The notes beneath the pieces are model-generated. The model saw only the letters and a list, made by a program, of their open reading frames with translations. It was not told the DNA's origin and made no database searches. Of a stretch of DNA of 64,000 nucleotides, positions 33,992-43,400 are shown piece by piece. A program made the translations under genes and the position numbers. Where the stretch lies: contig NZ_CP026001.1 in the NCBI RefSeq assembly GCF_003086775.1, forward strand, positions 1,700,407 to 1,764,406, in the 5' to 3' direction. Position 1 is the stretch's first letter. Every line of letters begins with the position of its first letter. The DNA comes from Stenotrophomonas sp. ZAC14D1_NAIMI4_1. Its GTDB lineage: Bacteria > Pseudomonadota > Gammaproteobacteria > Xanthomonadales > Xanthomonadaceae.

Positions 33992-36300
33992 ATCACCTCA
34001 CCCGCAACGTCATGGCAGCGGCGCTTGGCGCCGTCCTGGCTGCGACCTTCGCATTCGACGCAAGCGACATCGAGGCTCTGCAGCCGGAGGCGAAGGGAAA
34101 ATCGGTCCTCGCGCTGAACACCACCAGCGGCGGTGAGGCCGAGCTGCTGATCTATGGCCCAATCGGCGATTACTTTTGGGGTGAGGGCGTCACTGCTGCC
34201 AGCGTGGTTGAGCAGCTGGCCGGGACGACTGCAAGCGTGATCAACGTTCGCATCAACTCCGATGGTGGCGTGGTCACCGATGGGCTGGCCATCTACAACG
34301 CCCTGAAGCAGCACCCGGCGACGATCAACGTCACCGTGGACGGTGTTGCAGCCAGCATCGCCAGCCTGATCGCCATGGCTGGCAGCTCCCGCCGCATGCA
34401 TGAGAACACGATGCTGATGCTGCACGGCCCGCAGGGCGGTGGCTGGGGCTTCGCTGGCGACCTGCGCGAGCGGGCCGATCAGATCGATGTGTATGGGCGC
34501 CAGATGCTGGTGACGTACTCGGGCCGCGCCAAGAACCCGGCCGACATCGAGACGATGCTTACCGATCGCAAGGACCACTGGCTTACCGCGGCCGAGGCGC
34601 TTGCGTTGGGCCTGATCAGCGAAGTCATTCCCGACGTGCAGCCCGAGCCTGCGGACTCCGTAGCGGCAGCAGCGCTGCTGTCCTATGTGAGCGCGATCTC
34701 CGGGACTGAGGGCGCCGTGCATGCCCTGCTGCGCAAGCACATCCAGGCAACCACCACCGCTTCAGCCTTCGCCTCGCTCCGCGAGGTTCACCAGCGGGCC
34801 GTTGTGGCCCACCTTGAGGAAACCAGCATGAAACAGCAGTGCCAACTGATCATGGCGCAGGCGGGCACCGCTCCGGCTGCACCGGCCCTCGCCGCTCCTG
34901 TATCGCCCGCATCCGCTACTCCGGCTCCGCCGGTCGCGGCCGCTCCTGTCGTGGCTGCTCCGCTGGCCCCGGGCGCCACGGTCGAGCAGGTGATGGCGGC
35001 CATCTCGGCCCGCAACACGGCCATCCGCACCGTTTTCGCTGGCTTCCGTGAGGTCAGCGGCGTCCAGGCACTGGAGGCCGAGTGCCTGGCCGATGCGGCG
35101 ATTACCGAGGATGTCGCCCGCGGCAAGCTGCTGGCGAAGCTGGCGGCCGGTGGGCAGCCGCTGGCCGGCAACTTCAGCTCCAGCATCACCGACGTGGTGC
35201 CGGAGGAAGACAACCTGCGCCGTGCCCAGGTCAACGCGCTGCTCGCCCGTGCCGGCGTGCTGACCGGTGCTGAAGCCGAGACTGCCCGCAACGGGAACCC
35301 CTTCACGCACACCACGCTGATGGCGCTGGCCGAGCGCTCCCTGATCCAGGCCGGCGTGAACACCCGTGGCATGGACCGTGAGCAGATGGCGCGCCGCGTT
35401 CTGGCTGTGCAGACCACCAGCGACTTCCCCGTTCTGCTGGAGAACGTGCTGCACCGGGTGCTGGTTGGCGCCTACAACCTGCAGCAGTTCACCTGGACCC
35501 GCTTCTGCGCCACCGGCACGCTGTCCGACTACCGCCCGCACAGCCGCTACCACCTGTCGTCGTTCTCCGACCTGAAGCCGGTCAACGAAGCGGGCGAGTA
35601 TGAGAACGGCGTGCTGGGTGATGGTGAAGCCGAGACCATCAAGGGTGCCCGCAAGGGACGCATCCTGCAGATCACCCCGGAAGTGCTGGTGAACGATGAC
35701 CTGGGCGCGTTCGTTCGCATCACCACGGCGCTGGGCCAGGCTGCAGGCCGCACCATCGAAAAGGACGTCTATGACGTTCTGAAGCAGAACGACGGGCTGG
35801 GCCCGGTCATGAAGGACGGGAACACCCTGTTCCACGCCTCCCACGGCAACATCACCGCCGGTGCTGCCGTCTCGGTCGATTCCTTCGACGCGATGCGTCA
35901 GCTGATGGCGCTGCAGATGGACCCGGGTGGCAACGACTACTTGGACATCTCGCTGTCGCGCTTCTTGGGCACGGTGGCCATGCACGGCCGCGCGACCCTG
36001 GTGAACAACAGCGAGTACAACCCGGACGTGACCGGTCGGTTCCAGGTCAACAACACCTCGCGCGCAACCTTCAGCGACATCATCACCTCCCCGCGCCTGG
36101 GTACCGGCAAGGGCTGGTATGGCTTCGCTGATCCGAACGTGGAGCCGGTGATCGAAGTCGCCTTCCTCAATGGCGTGCAGACGCCGGTGCTGGAGCAGGA
36201 GACCAACTTCCGGACTGACGGACTCAGCTGGAAGGTCGTCCATAAGTACGGCGTGGGTGCAGTGGGCTGGCGCGGCGCAGCCTACAACCCGGGCGAGTAA
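33988..36300 (+). CDS. Fused ClpP-like prohead protease and major capsid protein
   Basis: 770 residues. Residues about 45-220 are a ClpP/S49-like serine protease (nucleophile Ser123 in GVAASIASL, His146 in MLHGP). An Ala/Pro-rich linker (about 290-335) leads to a C-terminal capsid domain (about 340-770; e.g. ITPEVLVNDDLGAFVRI, LDISLSRFLGTVAMHG). The maturation protease must release the capsid domain; the linker is the likely scaffold and cleavage zone. Fusion of this kind replaces the separate protease, scaffold and capsid genes of lambda. Confidence 0.92.
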   Translation: MNHLTRNVMAAALGAVLAATFAFDASDIEALQPEAKGKSVLALNTTSGGEAELLIYGPIGDYFWGEGVTAASVVEQLAGTTASVINVRINSDGGVVTDGLAIYNALKQHPATINVTVDGVAASIASLIAMAGSSRRMHENTMLMLHGPQGGGWGFAGDLRERADQIDVYGRQMLVTYSGRAKNPADIETMLTDRKDHWLTAAEALALGLISEVIPDVQPEPADSVAAAALLSYVSAISGTEGAVHALLRKHIQATTTASAFASLREVHQRAVVAHLEETSMKQQCQLIMAQAGTAPAAPALAAPVSPASATPAPPVAAAPVVAAPLAPGATVEQVMAAISARNTAIRTVFAGFREVSGVQALEAECLADAAITEDVARGKLLAKLAAGGQPLAGNFSSSITDVVPEEDNLRRAQVNALLARAGVLTGAEAETARNGNPFTHTTLMALAERSLIQAGVNTRGMDREQMARRVLAVQTTSDFPVLLENVLHRVLVGAYNLQQFTWTRFCATGTLSDYRPHSRYHLSSFSDLKPVNEAGEYENGVLGDGEAETIKGARKGRILQITPEVLVNDDLGAFVRITTALGQAAGRTIEKDVYDVLKQNDGLGPVMKDGNTLFHASHGNITAGAAVSVDSFDAMRQLMALQMDPGGNDYLDISLSRFLGTVAMHGRATLVNNSEYNPDVTGRFQVNNTSRATFSDIITSPRLGTGKGWYGFADPNVEPVIEVAFLNGVQTPVLEQETNFRTDGLSWKVVHKYGVGAVGWRGAAYNPGE

Positions 36301-36308
36301 CCGGCTAC

Positions 36309-36336
36309 GCAGCTGCGGCGCTCCTGCCGCAGCTGC
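36309..36336 (+). terminator. Hairpin after the capsid gene
   Basis: Perfect 10-bp stem GCAGCTGCGG/CCGCAGCTGC with an 8-base loop and no T-run. It may protect the mRNA or attenuate read-through. Confidence 0.4.
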
Positions 36337-36382
36337 GGTCTCCGACTTCATCCATGCAAGACGCCAACTGAGGACCATCGTC

Positions 36383-36742
36383 ATGGCGAAGAACTACAAG
36401 TTCCCGGGTGCAGTGATCGATATCACCGCAGCCACCAACCTGGTCAGTGGCCAGGCATCCATCGTTGGCAAGCTGCTGGCGGTCGCGCTGGTGGACATTT
36501 CTGCTGGCGCCAAGGGTAGTGCCCAGATCGAGGGCGTGTTCGAACTGCCGAAGCTTGCCAGCGCCAACATCCTCGAAGGTGCCGGCCTGACCTGGGACGC
36601 CCAGGCCGGTCAGCTGATCGTGAGCGGCGCCGATGCTGGCGACCTGGAGAACTGCGCGGTGGCCGTCGCCGTCGCTGGTACCGGCACGGCAACCGTGTTC
36701 GCAAAGCTGACCCCGGGCTCCGGCTCGTTGAAGTCGGCGTAA
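36383..36742 (+). CDS. DUF2190-type capsid decoration protein
   Basis: 119 residues. Small all-beta domain of the DUF2190 family (FPGAVIDITAATNLVSGQAS, AVALVDISAGAKGSAQIEGV). Such proteins bind the outside of the capsid as cement. It follows the capsid gene, as expected. Confidence 0.85.
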   Translation: MAKNYKFPGAVIDITAATNLVSGQASIVGKLLAVALVDISAGAKGSAQIEGVFELPKLASANILEGAGLTWDAQAGQLIVSGADAGDLENCAVAVAVAGTGTATVFAKLTPGSGSLKSA

Positions 36743-36749
36743 GTCTTGG

Positions 36750-36797
36750 CCGGCACCGCTCACATACGCCCGGGTGGCGTGGGCGGTGCCGGTTCTT
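36750..36797 (+). terminator. Hairpin between head and lysis genes
   Basis: 10-bp arms CCGGCACCGC (36750-36759) and GCGGTGCCGG (36783-36792), then TTCTTCC. A weak terminator or processing site. Confidence 0.45.
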
Positions 36798-36820
36798 CCA
36801 CAGCGACAACGGGGGATCGC

Positions 36821-37252
36821 ATGGGCACCACCAGCACGCCGCGCGGCGTACGCAACAACAATCCTGGCAACATCGACCGCACCAGCACGCCGTGGCAGGG
36901 TGAGGATCGGTCCGCCGCGGCAATCGCCCGCGAGCAGCGCTTCTGCGTGTTCCTGACCCCGCAGGCCGGGTTCCGCGCCCTGGCGAAAACCCTGCTCACC
37001 TACCAGCGCAAGCACGGCCTGCGCACGGTGAAGGAGATCATCGGGCGCTGGGCCCCGCCGGTGGAAAACAACACCGGTGCCTATGTCCAGCAGGTTGCCA
37101 CTGCCGTGGGCGTCGCGCCCTCGGAAGTCATCCGCCTGGACAACGCGGTCACCCTGAGCCGTATGGCTACCGCTATCGCCAGGCACGAAAACGGCGGCAT
37201 GTACTGGCGGCAGGATGTGATCGACGCCGGCGTAGCCGAGGCGCTGCGCTGA
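36821..37252 (+). CDS. Endolysin/lytic murein-degrading protein (P5-like)
   Basis: 143 residues from ATG 36821. Starts GVRNNNPGNIDR, typical of phage muralytic structural protein P5 and related endolysins, and continues LTPQAGFRALAKTLLTYQRK and MATAIARHENGGMYW. No signal peptide, so it would need a holin. It is followed directly by holin- and spanin-like genes. Confidence 0.8.
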   Translation: MGTTSTPRGVRNNNPGNIDRTSTPWQGEDRSAAAIAREQRFCVFLTPQAGFRALAKTLLTYQRKHGLRTVKEIIGRWAPPVENNTGAYVQQVATAVGVAPSEVIRLDNAVTLSRMATAIARHENGGMYWRQDVIDAGVAEALR

Positions 37253-37593
37253 TGGTCGGCGGCGGCGTTACCGCCCAAGCGCCTTGGTGGGCGGCCGGGA
37301 GCGTCGTCGCGCTCTGGTTGTTCCGGGAGGTGTGGACGGCACTGCTGGCGCGTCGTAAAGACCGCACCGAAACCGATGCCAACGTGGATCTGCTCAATGG
37401 GCTCATCCAGCGCGTGAAGTCGCTGGAAGAGTCGCAGGCTCAGACGACGATGAAGCTCACTGAAGAGATCAAGCTGCGCATGACCGCGCAAGAGCAGGCC
37501 CACCGGCTGCGGTTGCGGATCATGTCGCTGGAGGCGGCGATGCGCGGAGTTGGTGCGGTCATCCCCCCCGAAGACCCGGTGGAATCAGCATGA
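37252..37593 (+). CDS. Holin-like membrane protein with coiled coil
   Basis: 113 residues. One hydrophobic segment (APWWAAGSVVALWLFREVWT) followed by a long coiled coil (DLLNGLIQRVKSLEESQAQ ...). One-base overlap with the endolysin and 4-bp overlap with Rz. Position makes a class III holin or holin accessory plausible, but no test of this is possible from sequence. Confidence 0.6.
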   Translation: MVGGGVTAQAPWWAAGSVVALWLFREVWTALLARRKDRTETDANVDLLNGLIQRVKSLEESQAQTTMKLTEEIKLRMTAQEQAHRLRLRIMSLEAAMRGVGAVIPPEDPVESA

Positions 37594-38081
37594 TCCGCGC
37601 CCTCATCGTCGCCATCCTCCTGCTGCTGGCCGTCGTCGTATGGCAGCGCGGATCGGTCTCCAGCGCACACCGTGCGGCTGACCAGGCTGCGTCGAGCCGT
37701 GATGCCATGGAAGGCGAACGGGACGCAGCCCGCGCTGAGGCTGATGCCGTGGCCGTAACCCTTAAGGCCGAGCGCGGCAGCGCTGCCGCCGCGAACGCCC
37801 TGGCTTCCCAGTACGAAAAGGAAAAGAGCGATGCACAGAAAGCATCTGATCGCCTTGTTGCTGATCTGCGCGCTGGGAACCAGCGCCTGCACCAGCGCTG
37901 GCAAGCATCCGTCGCCACCGCAGAGCTGTCCGCGGCCGCCGCTGCCGCCAGCCAGCCTGATGGTCGAGCCGACGACCGAATTGAAAGTGCGGGTCGAGCT
38001 GTTGGCGCCGCCGCCCAGTGCGACGCCCAGGTGAGGGGCCTGCAGGCGTATGCGCTTCTGTGTTCGGGAGGTGCCCGGTGA
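37590..38081 (+). CDS. Rz-like inner-membrane spanin
   Basis: 163 residues. N-terminal anchor (LIVAILLLLAVVVW), then a long periplasmic coiled coil (about 30-120). With the outer-membrane lipoprotein encoded inside it in another frame it forms the spanin complex that fuses the membranes at lysis. Confidence 0.83.
   Translation: MIRALIVAILLLLAVVVWQRGSVSSAHRAADQAASSRDAMEGERDAARAEADAVAVTLKAERGSAAAANALASQYEKEKSDAQKASDRLVADLRAGNQRLHQRWQASVATAELSAAAAAASQPDGRADDRIESAGRAVGAAAQCDAQVRGLQAYALLCSGGAR
37831..38034 (+). CDS. Rz1-like outer-membrane spanin nested in Rz
   Basis: 67 residues in the +1 frame relative to Rz and wholly inside it. Signal sequence KHLIALLLICALGTSAC with Cys20 as the lipobox cysteine, then a proline-rich mature part (KHPSPPQSCPRPPLPPASL). 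The embedded, Pro-rich lipoprotein design is that of lambda Rz1. Confidence 0.85.
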   Translation: MHRKHLIALLLICALGTSACTSAGKHPSPPQSCPRPPLPPASLMVEPTTELKVRVELLAPPPSATPR

Positions 38082-38401
38082 GCGAACGTGACTTCCTACG
38101 CCAGATGGACGCAACCATTCATGGCGCGCTGGCAATCGCAGGCATGGTTTCCACCGCCACGGTCAAGTCGGCGAAGTCCGGCGCCTTGACTGAGGGTGTG
38201 CGGATCTACATCGACCGGGATGTGGAGACCATCGGCGATCTGCAGCAGTTCGTTGCTGGCCGCGTAGAGGTTGTCTACCTGCGAGCCGATGTCGATCCCG
38301 AGCAAGGTGATCGCTTGGAGGTAGCTGGGGAGGCCTTCGTGAACGTGAAGAAGCTCAGTGACGACGGCTCCCGCAGCCGGTGGCTGGTGCGCCGTGCCTG
38401 A
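38078..38401 (+). CDS. Head-tail joining protein (FII-like)
   Basis: 107 residues from GTG 38078 (GTGA overlap). Small beta-rich protein (TEGVRIYIDRDVETIGD, GRVEVVYLRADV) in the place of lambda gpFII. Probably completes the head-tail interface. Family match is modest. Confidence 0.62.
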   Translation: MSERDFLRQMDATIHGALAIAGMVSTATVKSAKSGALTEGVRIYIDRDVETIGDLQQFVAGRVEVVYLRADVDPEQGDRLEVAGEAFVNVKKLSDDGSRSRWLVRRA

Positions 38402-38882
38402 GCTGGCAGAGCCCCTCTCCTGGCAGCTGGTCGAGTTCTTGCGCGATCGCGTGAAGCTGATCCGCACCTCGGCCGGATTCCGCACCGATATTGGGAGCGG
38501 GCTGATCGTGGTGGACGATGATGAGGTGCCCGAGGACCAGTACGAGCCTGCCACCGTCATCTCGGTCCAGCAGCTCTCGCGGAGTGGCGGCGGTAGCGCC
38601 CAGGCCAGCTCCGACGCCGCTATCACCATCGAGTTCGAAGTTCCTCGCGGGAGTGGTCGGGAGAACCCACGGCTGCTGGTTCACCGTGCCAGGCACGACC
38701 TGATCCGCGCTCTGACGCTGAACGCCAAGATGCTGCCGATAGGCGTCACCGCCTTCGAACTGCTGACAACCCAGATGGCAACCCTGGAAGACGACGCAGG
38801 GCACTCCGCCGTCGTCGCTCAGATCACCGCGCGGGCTGGTCTGACCGAGACCTTCGAGCCCGTCCCCAACCCGAACCCGTAG
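38394..38882 (+). CDS. Minor tail protein (U/terminator-like)
   Basis: 162 residues from GTG 38394. Alpha/beta layout (LVEFLRDRVKLIRTSAGF, VISVQQLSRSGG, ARHDLIRALTLNAK) fits tail terminator or completion proteins, and it stands before the tail tube gene. Overlaps the upstream gene by 8 bp. Confidence 0.6.
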   Translation: MPELAEPLSWQLVEFLRDRVKLIRTSAGFRTDIGSGLIVVDDDEVPEDQYEPATVISVQQLSRSGGGSAQASSDAAITIEFEVPRGSGRENPRLLVHRARHDLIRALTLNAKMLPIGVTAFELLTTQMATLEDDAGHSAVVAQITARAGLTETFEPVPNPNP

Positions 38883-38892
38883 GAGCAACACC

Positions 38893-39693
38893 ATGGCACA
38901 GCCCAAAGTCCGCAAGTTCGCAGGTGATCTGCGTTTCTGGGAGCACGGCGCGAACGGCGTCCGCATTCCCGTCATCCCCGAGCCGGCCGACAAGTTCGGT
39001 AACCAGCCGCTGGAACAGTCGTCGCTGACGTTCAGCTATGAAGCCGGCGACTCGGTGGAGATCAAGAGCAAGCGCCGTGATGCGCGCTATCAGCAGATCA
39101 TCCACAAGGACTCCAACCCTGGTGTCACCAGCGTGTCCATCACCGCGCTGGAAGTGCCGACCGCAATCCTGGCCCGCATGCTGTACGGCACCCTGGTGGC
39201 CACCCAGGTCGCCGCCGGTACCGCCACCGACGTGTCCGTGACCGTGGGTAACGTGGATACGCCGGTCAAGCTGCCGCACAACTTCCTGCTGGCCGACACC
39301 GCGCCGGTCTTCAAGAAGGGTGCCGACAACCTGGTGGAAGGCACCGACTACACCCTCGATTCGGTGCATGGCCTGTTGATCCCGAAGCCCGGCGGCGCGC
39401 TGCAGGCAGGCAACACCGTGGTGGCCAACTACACCTACGACGCCTATCTGGAAACCGCCATCAGCGGCGGCACCACGCCCAGCAAGTCCTTCCAGATCCT
39501 GGGCGATATGCAGGACCGCATCAGTGGCGATGAAGGCCTGCTGACGATCCCGAACGTCGACCTGACCGTGGATGGCGATGTGGACTGGTTCAGCGATGAG
39601 CCGATCCAGGTGACCCTGACCGGGCCGGTGATCTTCCAGTCCGGCGAGGCCGATCTCTACACCTTCAAGATCGCGGCGCAGTCGGCGGACTGA
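38893..39693 (+). CDS. Major tail tube protein
   Basis: 266 residues, beta-rich, with tube-like features (SSLTFSYEAGDSVEIKSKRR, VTSVSITALEVPTAILARML, VNYTYDAY-type strands). Position directly before minor tail and tape-measure genes supports the call. A 10-bp hairpin follows. Confidence 0.75.
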   Translation: MAQPKVRKFAGDLRFWEHGANGVRIPVIPEPADKFGNQPLEQSSLTFSYEAGDSVEIKSKRRDARYQQIIHKDSNPGVTSVSITALEVPTAILARMLYGTLVATQVAAGTATDVSVTVGNVDTPVKLPHNFLLADTAPVFKKGADNLVEGTDYTLDSVHGLLIPKPGGALQAGNTVVANYTYDAYLETAISGGTTPSKSFQILGDMQDRISGDEGLLTIPNVDLTVDGDVDWFSDEPIQVTLTGPVIFQSGEADLYTFKIAAQSAD

Positions 39694-39716
39694 GCGGGCT
39701 GTTGACCTCGGCAAGG

Positions 39717-39741
39717 GGAGGGCGCCTGTGTGGCGCCCTCC
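39717..39741 (+). terminator. Hairpin after the tail tube gene
   Basis: Stem GGAGGGCGCC/GGCGCCCTCC, 5-base loop, no T-run. Likely lowers expression of the genes after the abundant tube protein. Confidence 0.5.
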
Positions 39742-39764
39742 TGGGATGAATCAGGAAGGGCTTC

Positions 39765-40415
39765 GTGGCATCCAATCGCGCCAACAACCTGCTCAAGTAC
39801 TACGTCAGCGGCCGTCGCGCGAAGGGCTTCCACGGCCTGACCGACCTGGCTGGCGAAGTGCTGAACCGCTACGACCTGTCGGTGCAGCGAGCTTTCATCG
39901 GTCTGCAGCGCCGCGCCGGGCCGGCTACTACGCAGGAAGTCCGTGCCTCCTACAACATCCGCGCTTCTGCCCTCCGTGGGAAGTACCGGGTGGAGACGGG
40001 TGAGCGGGGCTACAGCAAGGGCAAGCGCGGCAGGGATGACTTCCTGGCGATCTGGGCCAGCACCCGGCAGATCTCGCTGATCGAGTTCGGTGGCCGCTGG
40101 ACCGGCCGCAAGTCCAAGGGCGCCACGGCCAGCATCGGCCTTGGCGAAGCGAAGACCTACGACGGTGCCTTCATTGCAACGATCAAGGGCCGCAAGGCCA
40201 TCCGCGTGCGCAGTTGGGACCGTGCCACGCAGAAGCGCCACGGCCGCGGTCCGGTTCGCATCCTTCGCGGGCCCAGCCCCTTCGAGATGCTCTCCGGCGC
40301 TGACGGCAACAGCCGTGCACTCACCGCACGGCGTCGGCTGATGGACCGGCTGCACACCACCTACGTGACTGAATTGCGCCGCCAGTGGCGCATCAACGGA
40401 AGCTCCAATGGCTGA
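39765..40415 (+). CDS. Minor tail protein Z-like
   Basis: 216 residues, GTG start. Strongly basic (about SKGKRGRDDFLAIWASTRQI, GGRWTGRKSKGATAS, RAIRVRSW-type stretches); resembles prophage minor tail protein Z (GPZ). It takes the place normally held by the frameshifted tail-assembly chaperone pair, which I do not see here. Overlaps the tape-measure start by 8 bp. Confidence 0.65.
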   Translation: MASNRANNLLKYYVSGRRAKGFHGLTDLAGEVLNRYDLSVQRAFIGLQRRAGPATTQEVRASYNIRASALRGKYRVETGERGYSKGKRGRDDFLAIWASTRQISLIEFGGRWTGRKSKGATASIGLGEAKTYDGAFIATIKGRKAIRVRSWDRATQKRHGRGPVRILRGPSPFEMLSGADGNSRALTARRRLMDRLHTTYVTELRRQWRINGSSNG

Positions 40416-43400
40416 TCGGCTGGAAGAGGCAATTCGGGTTGTCATCGAAACCCAAGGCCGTGAGGGCGTAGACGACCTGCGCGCGGCGTTCGGCGAACTG
40501 GGCGACGTGTCGGTCGAGACCGCCGGCAAGGCCTCCAAGCTGCTCGACTCGCTCACCGGGCTGAACGCGGCGGCAGCGAAGGCGGATGCCTTCGAAGGCA
40601 TGCTGACCGACCTTGCAGAACTGGAAAAGCAGTTCGGGGAGAACCAGCAGGCTGCCCTGTCGCTCAGCCTCGGCATCGGCGAGATGGACAAACCATCGCG
40701 TGAGGTGCTGGCTGCCCAGCGCGAGCTGCGCAAAGAGGGCGAGCGGCTGCAGAAGGCGCTCACCGAACAGTGGGACGCGGTTGCCAAGGCTGATACCGAA
40801 CTTTCCGCGCTGGGCGTCAACACGGCCAACCTGGCCGACCACCAGCAGCGCCTACGTGTGGAAGCCACCCGCAGCGCGGCCGCCCTTACCGAGCAGGCCC
40901 GCGCCGCTGCGGCCGAGGCCGAGGCCGGGCGCCGCCGCAAGCAGCAGATCGAGGAAGGCGAGGCCGCGTTCCGGAAGCAGGCCAACACCAGCAGGGCGGC
41001 TGCGAAGTCGTTGGCCGAATACCGCGAGCGCGCCGCTGATGCTGCCGCCGGCAGCGGCGAATTGGCCTCTGCCACCGAGAGCACGGTCAGCTGGTTCGGA
41101 AAGCTGAAAGCGGCTGTCATCGGAGCTGCAGCGTTCATTGGTTTGAGCCGCGTGGTCGATGGCATCAAGGCCATCGTCAAGGAAGGAAGCGACGCCGAGC
41201 AGGAGGTCGGCCAGCTGGAGGCAGCGTTGCTGGCGACAGGGCGAGCCGGTGAATTCACCGCGCAGAGCTTGGCTGCCATGCGCAAGGAGCTTCAGGGTGG
41301 ACTCTTTGACGATGGAGAGATCAGCGCTGCCCAGGTGCGCCTGCTGTCCTACACCAACATCGTGGGCGAGCAGTTCCCCGCGGCGATGCAGGTCACTATC
41401 GACCAGGCTGAACGCCTGAAAATCTCCTTGGAGTCGTCGGCCGAGACCGTTGGCAAGGCTCTGCAAACGCCGTCCAAGGCGATGGAGAGCCTGAGCAAGC
41501 AGGGGTTCACGCTGGATGACAGCCAGAAAGCGCTGATCAAGAGCCTGGAGGCAACCGGCCAGGTGGCCAAGGCGCAGGGGATCATCCTCGATCTGCTGGC
41601 CGAGTCCTACGGCGGCGCGGCGGCGGCCGCGAAGGTGGGCACCATTGCCGGCCTGTGGAAGACCGCCACTGATCGCTTCAAGGACTGGAAGCAGGAAGTC
41701 GCCGACCAGGGCGTGCTGACCTACTTCAAGGAACAGCTCACCACCCTGCTGGGGACGCTGGATCGACTGGCCGCCGATGGCAGCCTGTCGCGCTGGGCCA
41801 AGCAGACCGCGCAGGCCATCATCACCATGGCCGAGGCGGTGAAGGGCGCGACGCAGTGGGTGGTGGACCACGCTCGCGTGATCGGGCTGATGGCAGCCGC
41901 CTACGCCCAGTTCAAGATCGTCGGTGCGCTGGTCCAGCTGAACGCCTGGCGTGCTGGACTGATCGCGGCCACGAATGCCCAGATCGCCAACAACGCCGCA
42001 GTTGCCAGTGGCGGGCGAGGCATTACCCGGTTCGGCGCGCTGTTGCGCGGCCTGCCGAAGGCCGTGCCCATCACCGTGGCGGTGCTGGGGCTGGAAGCGG
42101 CCATTGGTGGCCTGGACGCTCTCAAGATCGTCGCCCAGGACATCTGGAAGCATCACGACCCGGCCCTGAAGCGCGCGGGTGAGGCGCAGCGTGCGTACAT
42201 CAACCAGGTGCGCGACTCGGCGACACAGCTGCGGCAGCAGTCGTTGGAGTTCATCGCCTATCGTGACGTGGTCATCAAGTCGGCCGAGGAAGTCTCCAAG
42301 CTGGGAGAGGCCGAGCGGCTGGCCTACGAAAAGCGCTTGGCGGGGCTTGAGCAGTACCTGACCGCTCAAGAAGGCTTCCTGCTGATGCAGCAGAAGTCCG
42401 GCATGGCGACGGCGGAGCAGTTGCAGCAGCTGGGCCAGGTGACGCAGCAGCTGCTGGACGTATCGACCGGATTCGCCGCGCTGCGAACAGGCGTCCAGAC
42501 TGCCGCCGATGCGATGAAAAACGGTATCGGCGGCGCGGCGCAGCAGGTTGTGACGCAGCTCGAAGGCATCGGCAGCAACGCCAAGCTGGCGAACGAGTCC
42601 ATCCAGAAGATGTTCTCCGGGCTCAACTTCGCCGACACGGCCACCCTTGCCTCCGTAGGCGAGGCCTTGGGCTTCATTGCCACCCAAGGTGGCGCAGCAG
42701 AGCGCAACGTGCGTGACGGGCTGCTGGCGACGCTGCAGCAGCTGTCGGGCGAAGAGCTGGCCCGGTTCCAGGGCGCTGCCCAGGCGGCGTTCGACTCGTT
42801 GCCGCAGGCGGCCGTGAATGCTGCGGCAGTGCTGCAGACCACCTTGCTGGCGGCGATGACCAAGCTCGGCGTGGCCTCGGGCCAGCTGGGGGTCAGCTTC
42901 ACCCAATCAGGCCGGGACGCCATTTCCGCCTTCGGCGCCGTCACCGAGAACGCGGTGGCTACGGGCACCCAGATCGAGGCGGCCTTCAAGGCGGCGCTGG
43001 GTAATGTTGCCACGCTGGATGAAGCGCGCGCGCTGGGCAACCTGCTGCAGGCAGCCGGCGAGCAGGGGCGGGTAGGCTTCGACTCTGCTGCACGAGCAGC
43101 CTCCGCGCTGCGTGCCCGCCTGCGGGAGATCGAGGCAGGCCTGAATCCACTGACTGATGAGTTCCAGCGGCTGGGGATCCAGTCCCAGCAGTCGCTGAAC
43201 GCTGCGCGCGATTCAGCTTGGGAAGCGTTCGAGACCATCCGTAAGGGCGCTGCGAACGGCAAGGCCTCGGTCGAGGATGTTCGTCGTGCCTTCCGTGCTT
43301 ACGCCGACACGGCGAAAGCCGCCGTGGCAGACAGCGATGCCTGGCGGCGCGCTCAAGTGGAGTCCCAGCTGGATGTTCAGGGCGCCATCTATGAGACCGG

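Noticed and set aside
39657-41285. 542-codon minus-strand frame
   Set aside because: Ser/Ala-rich shadow of the minor tail and tape-measure genes.
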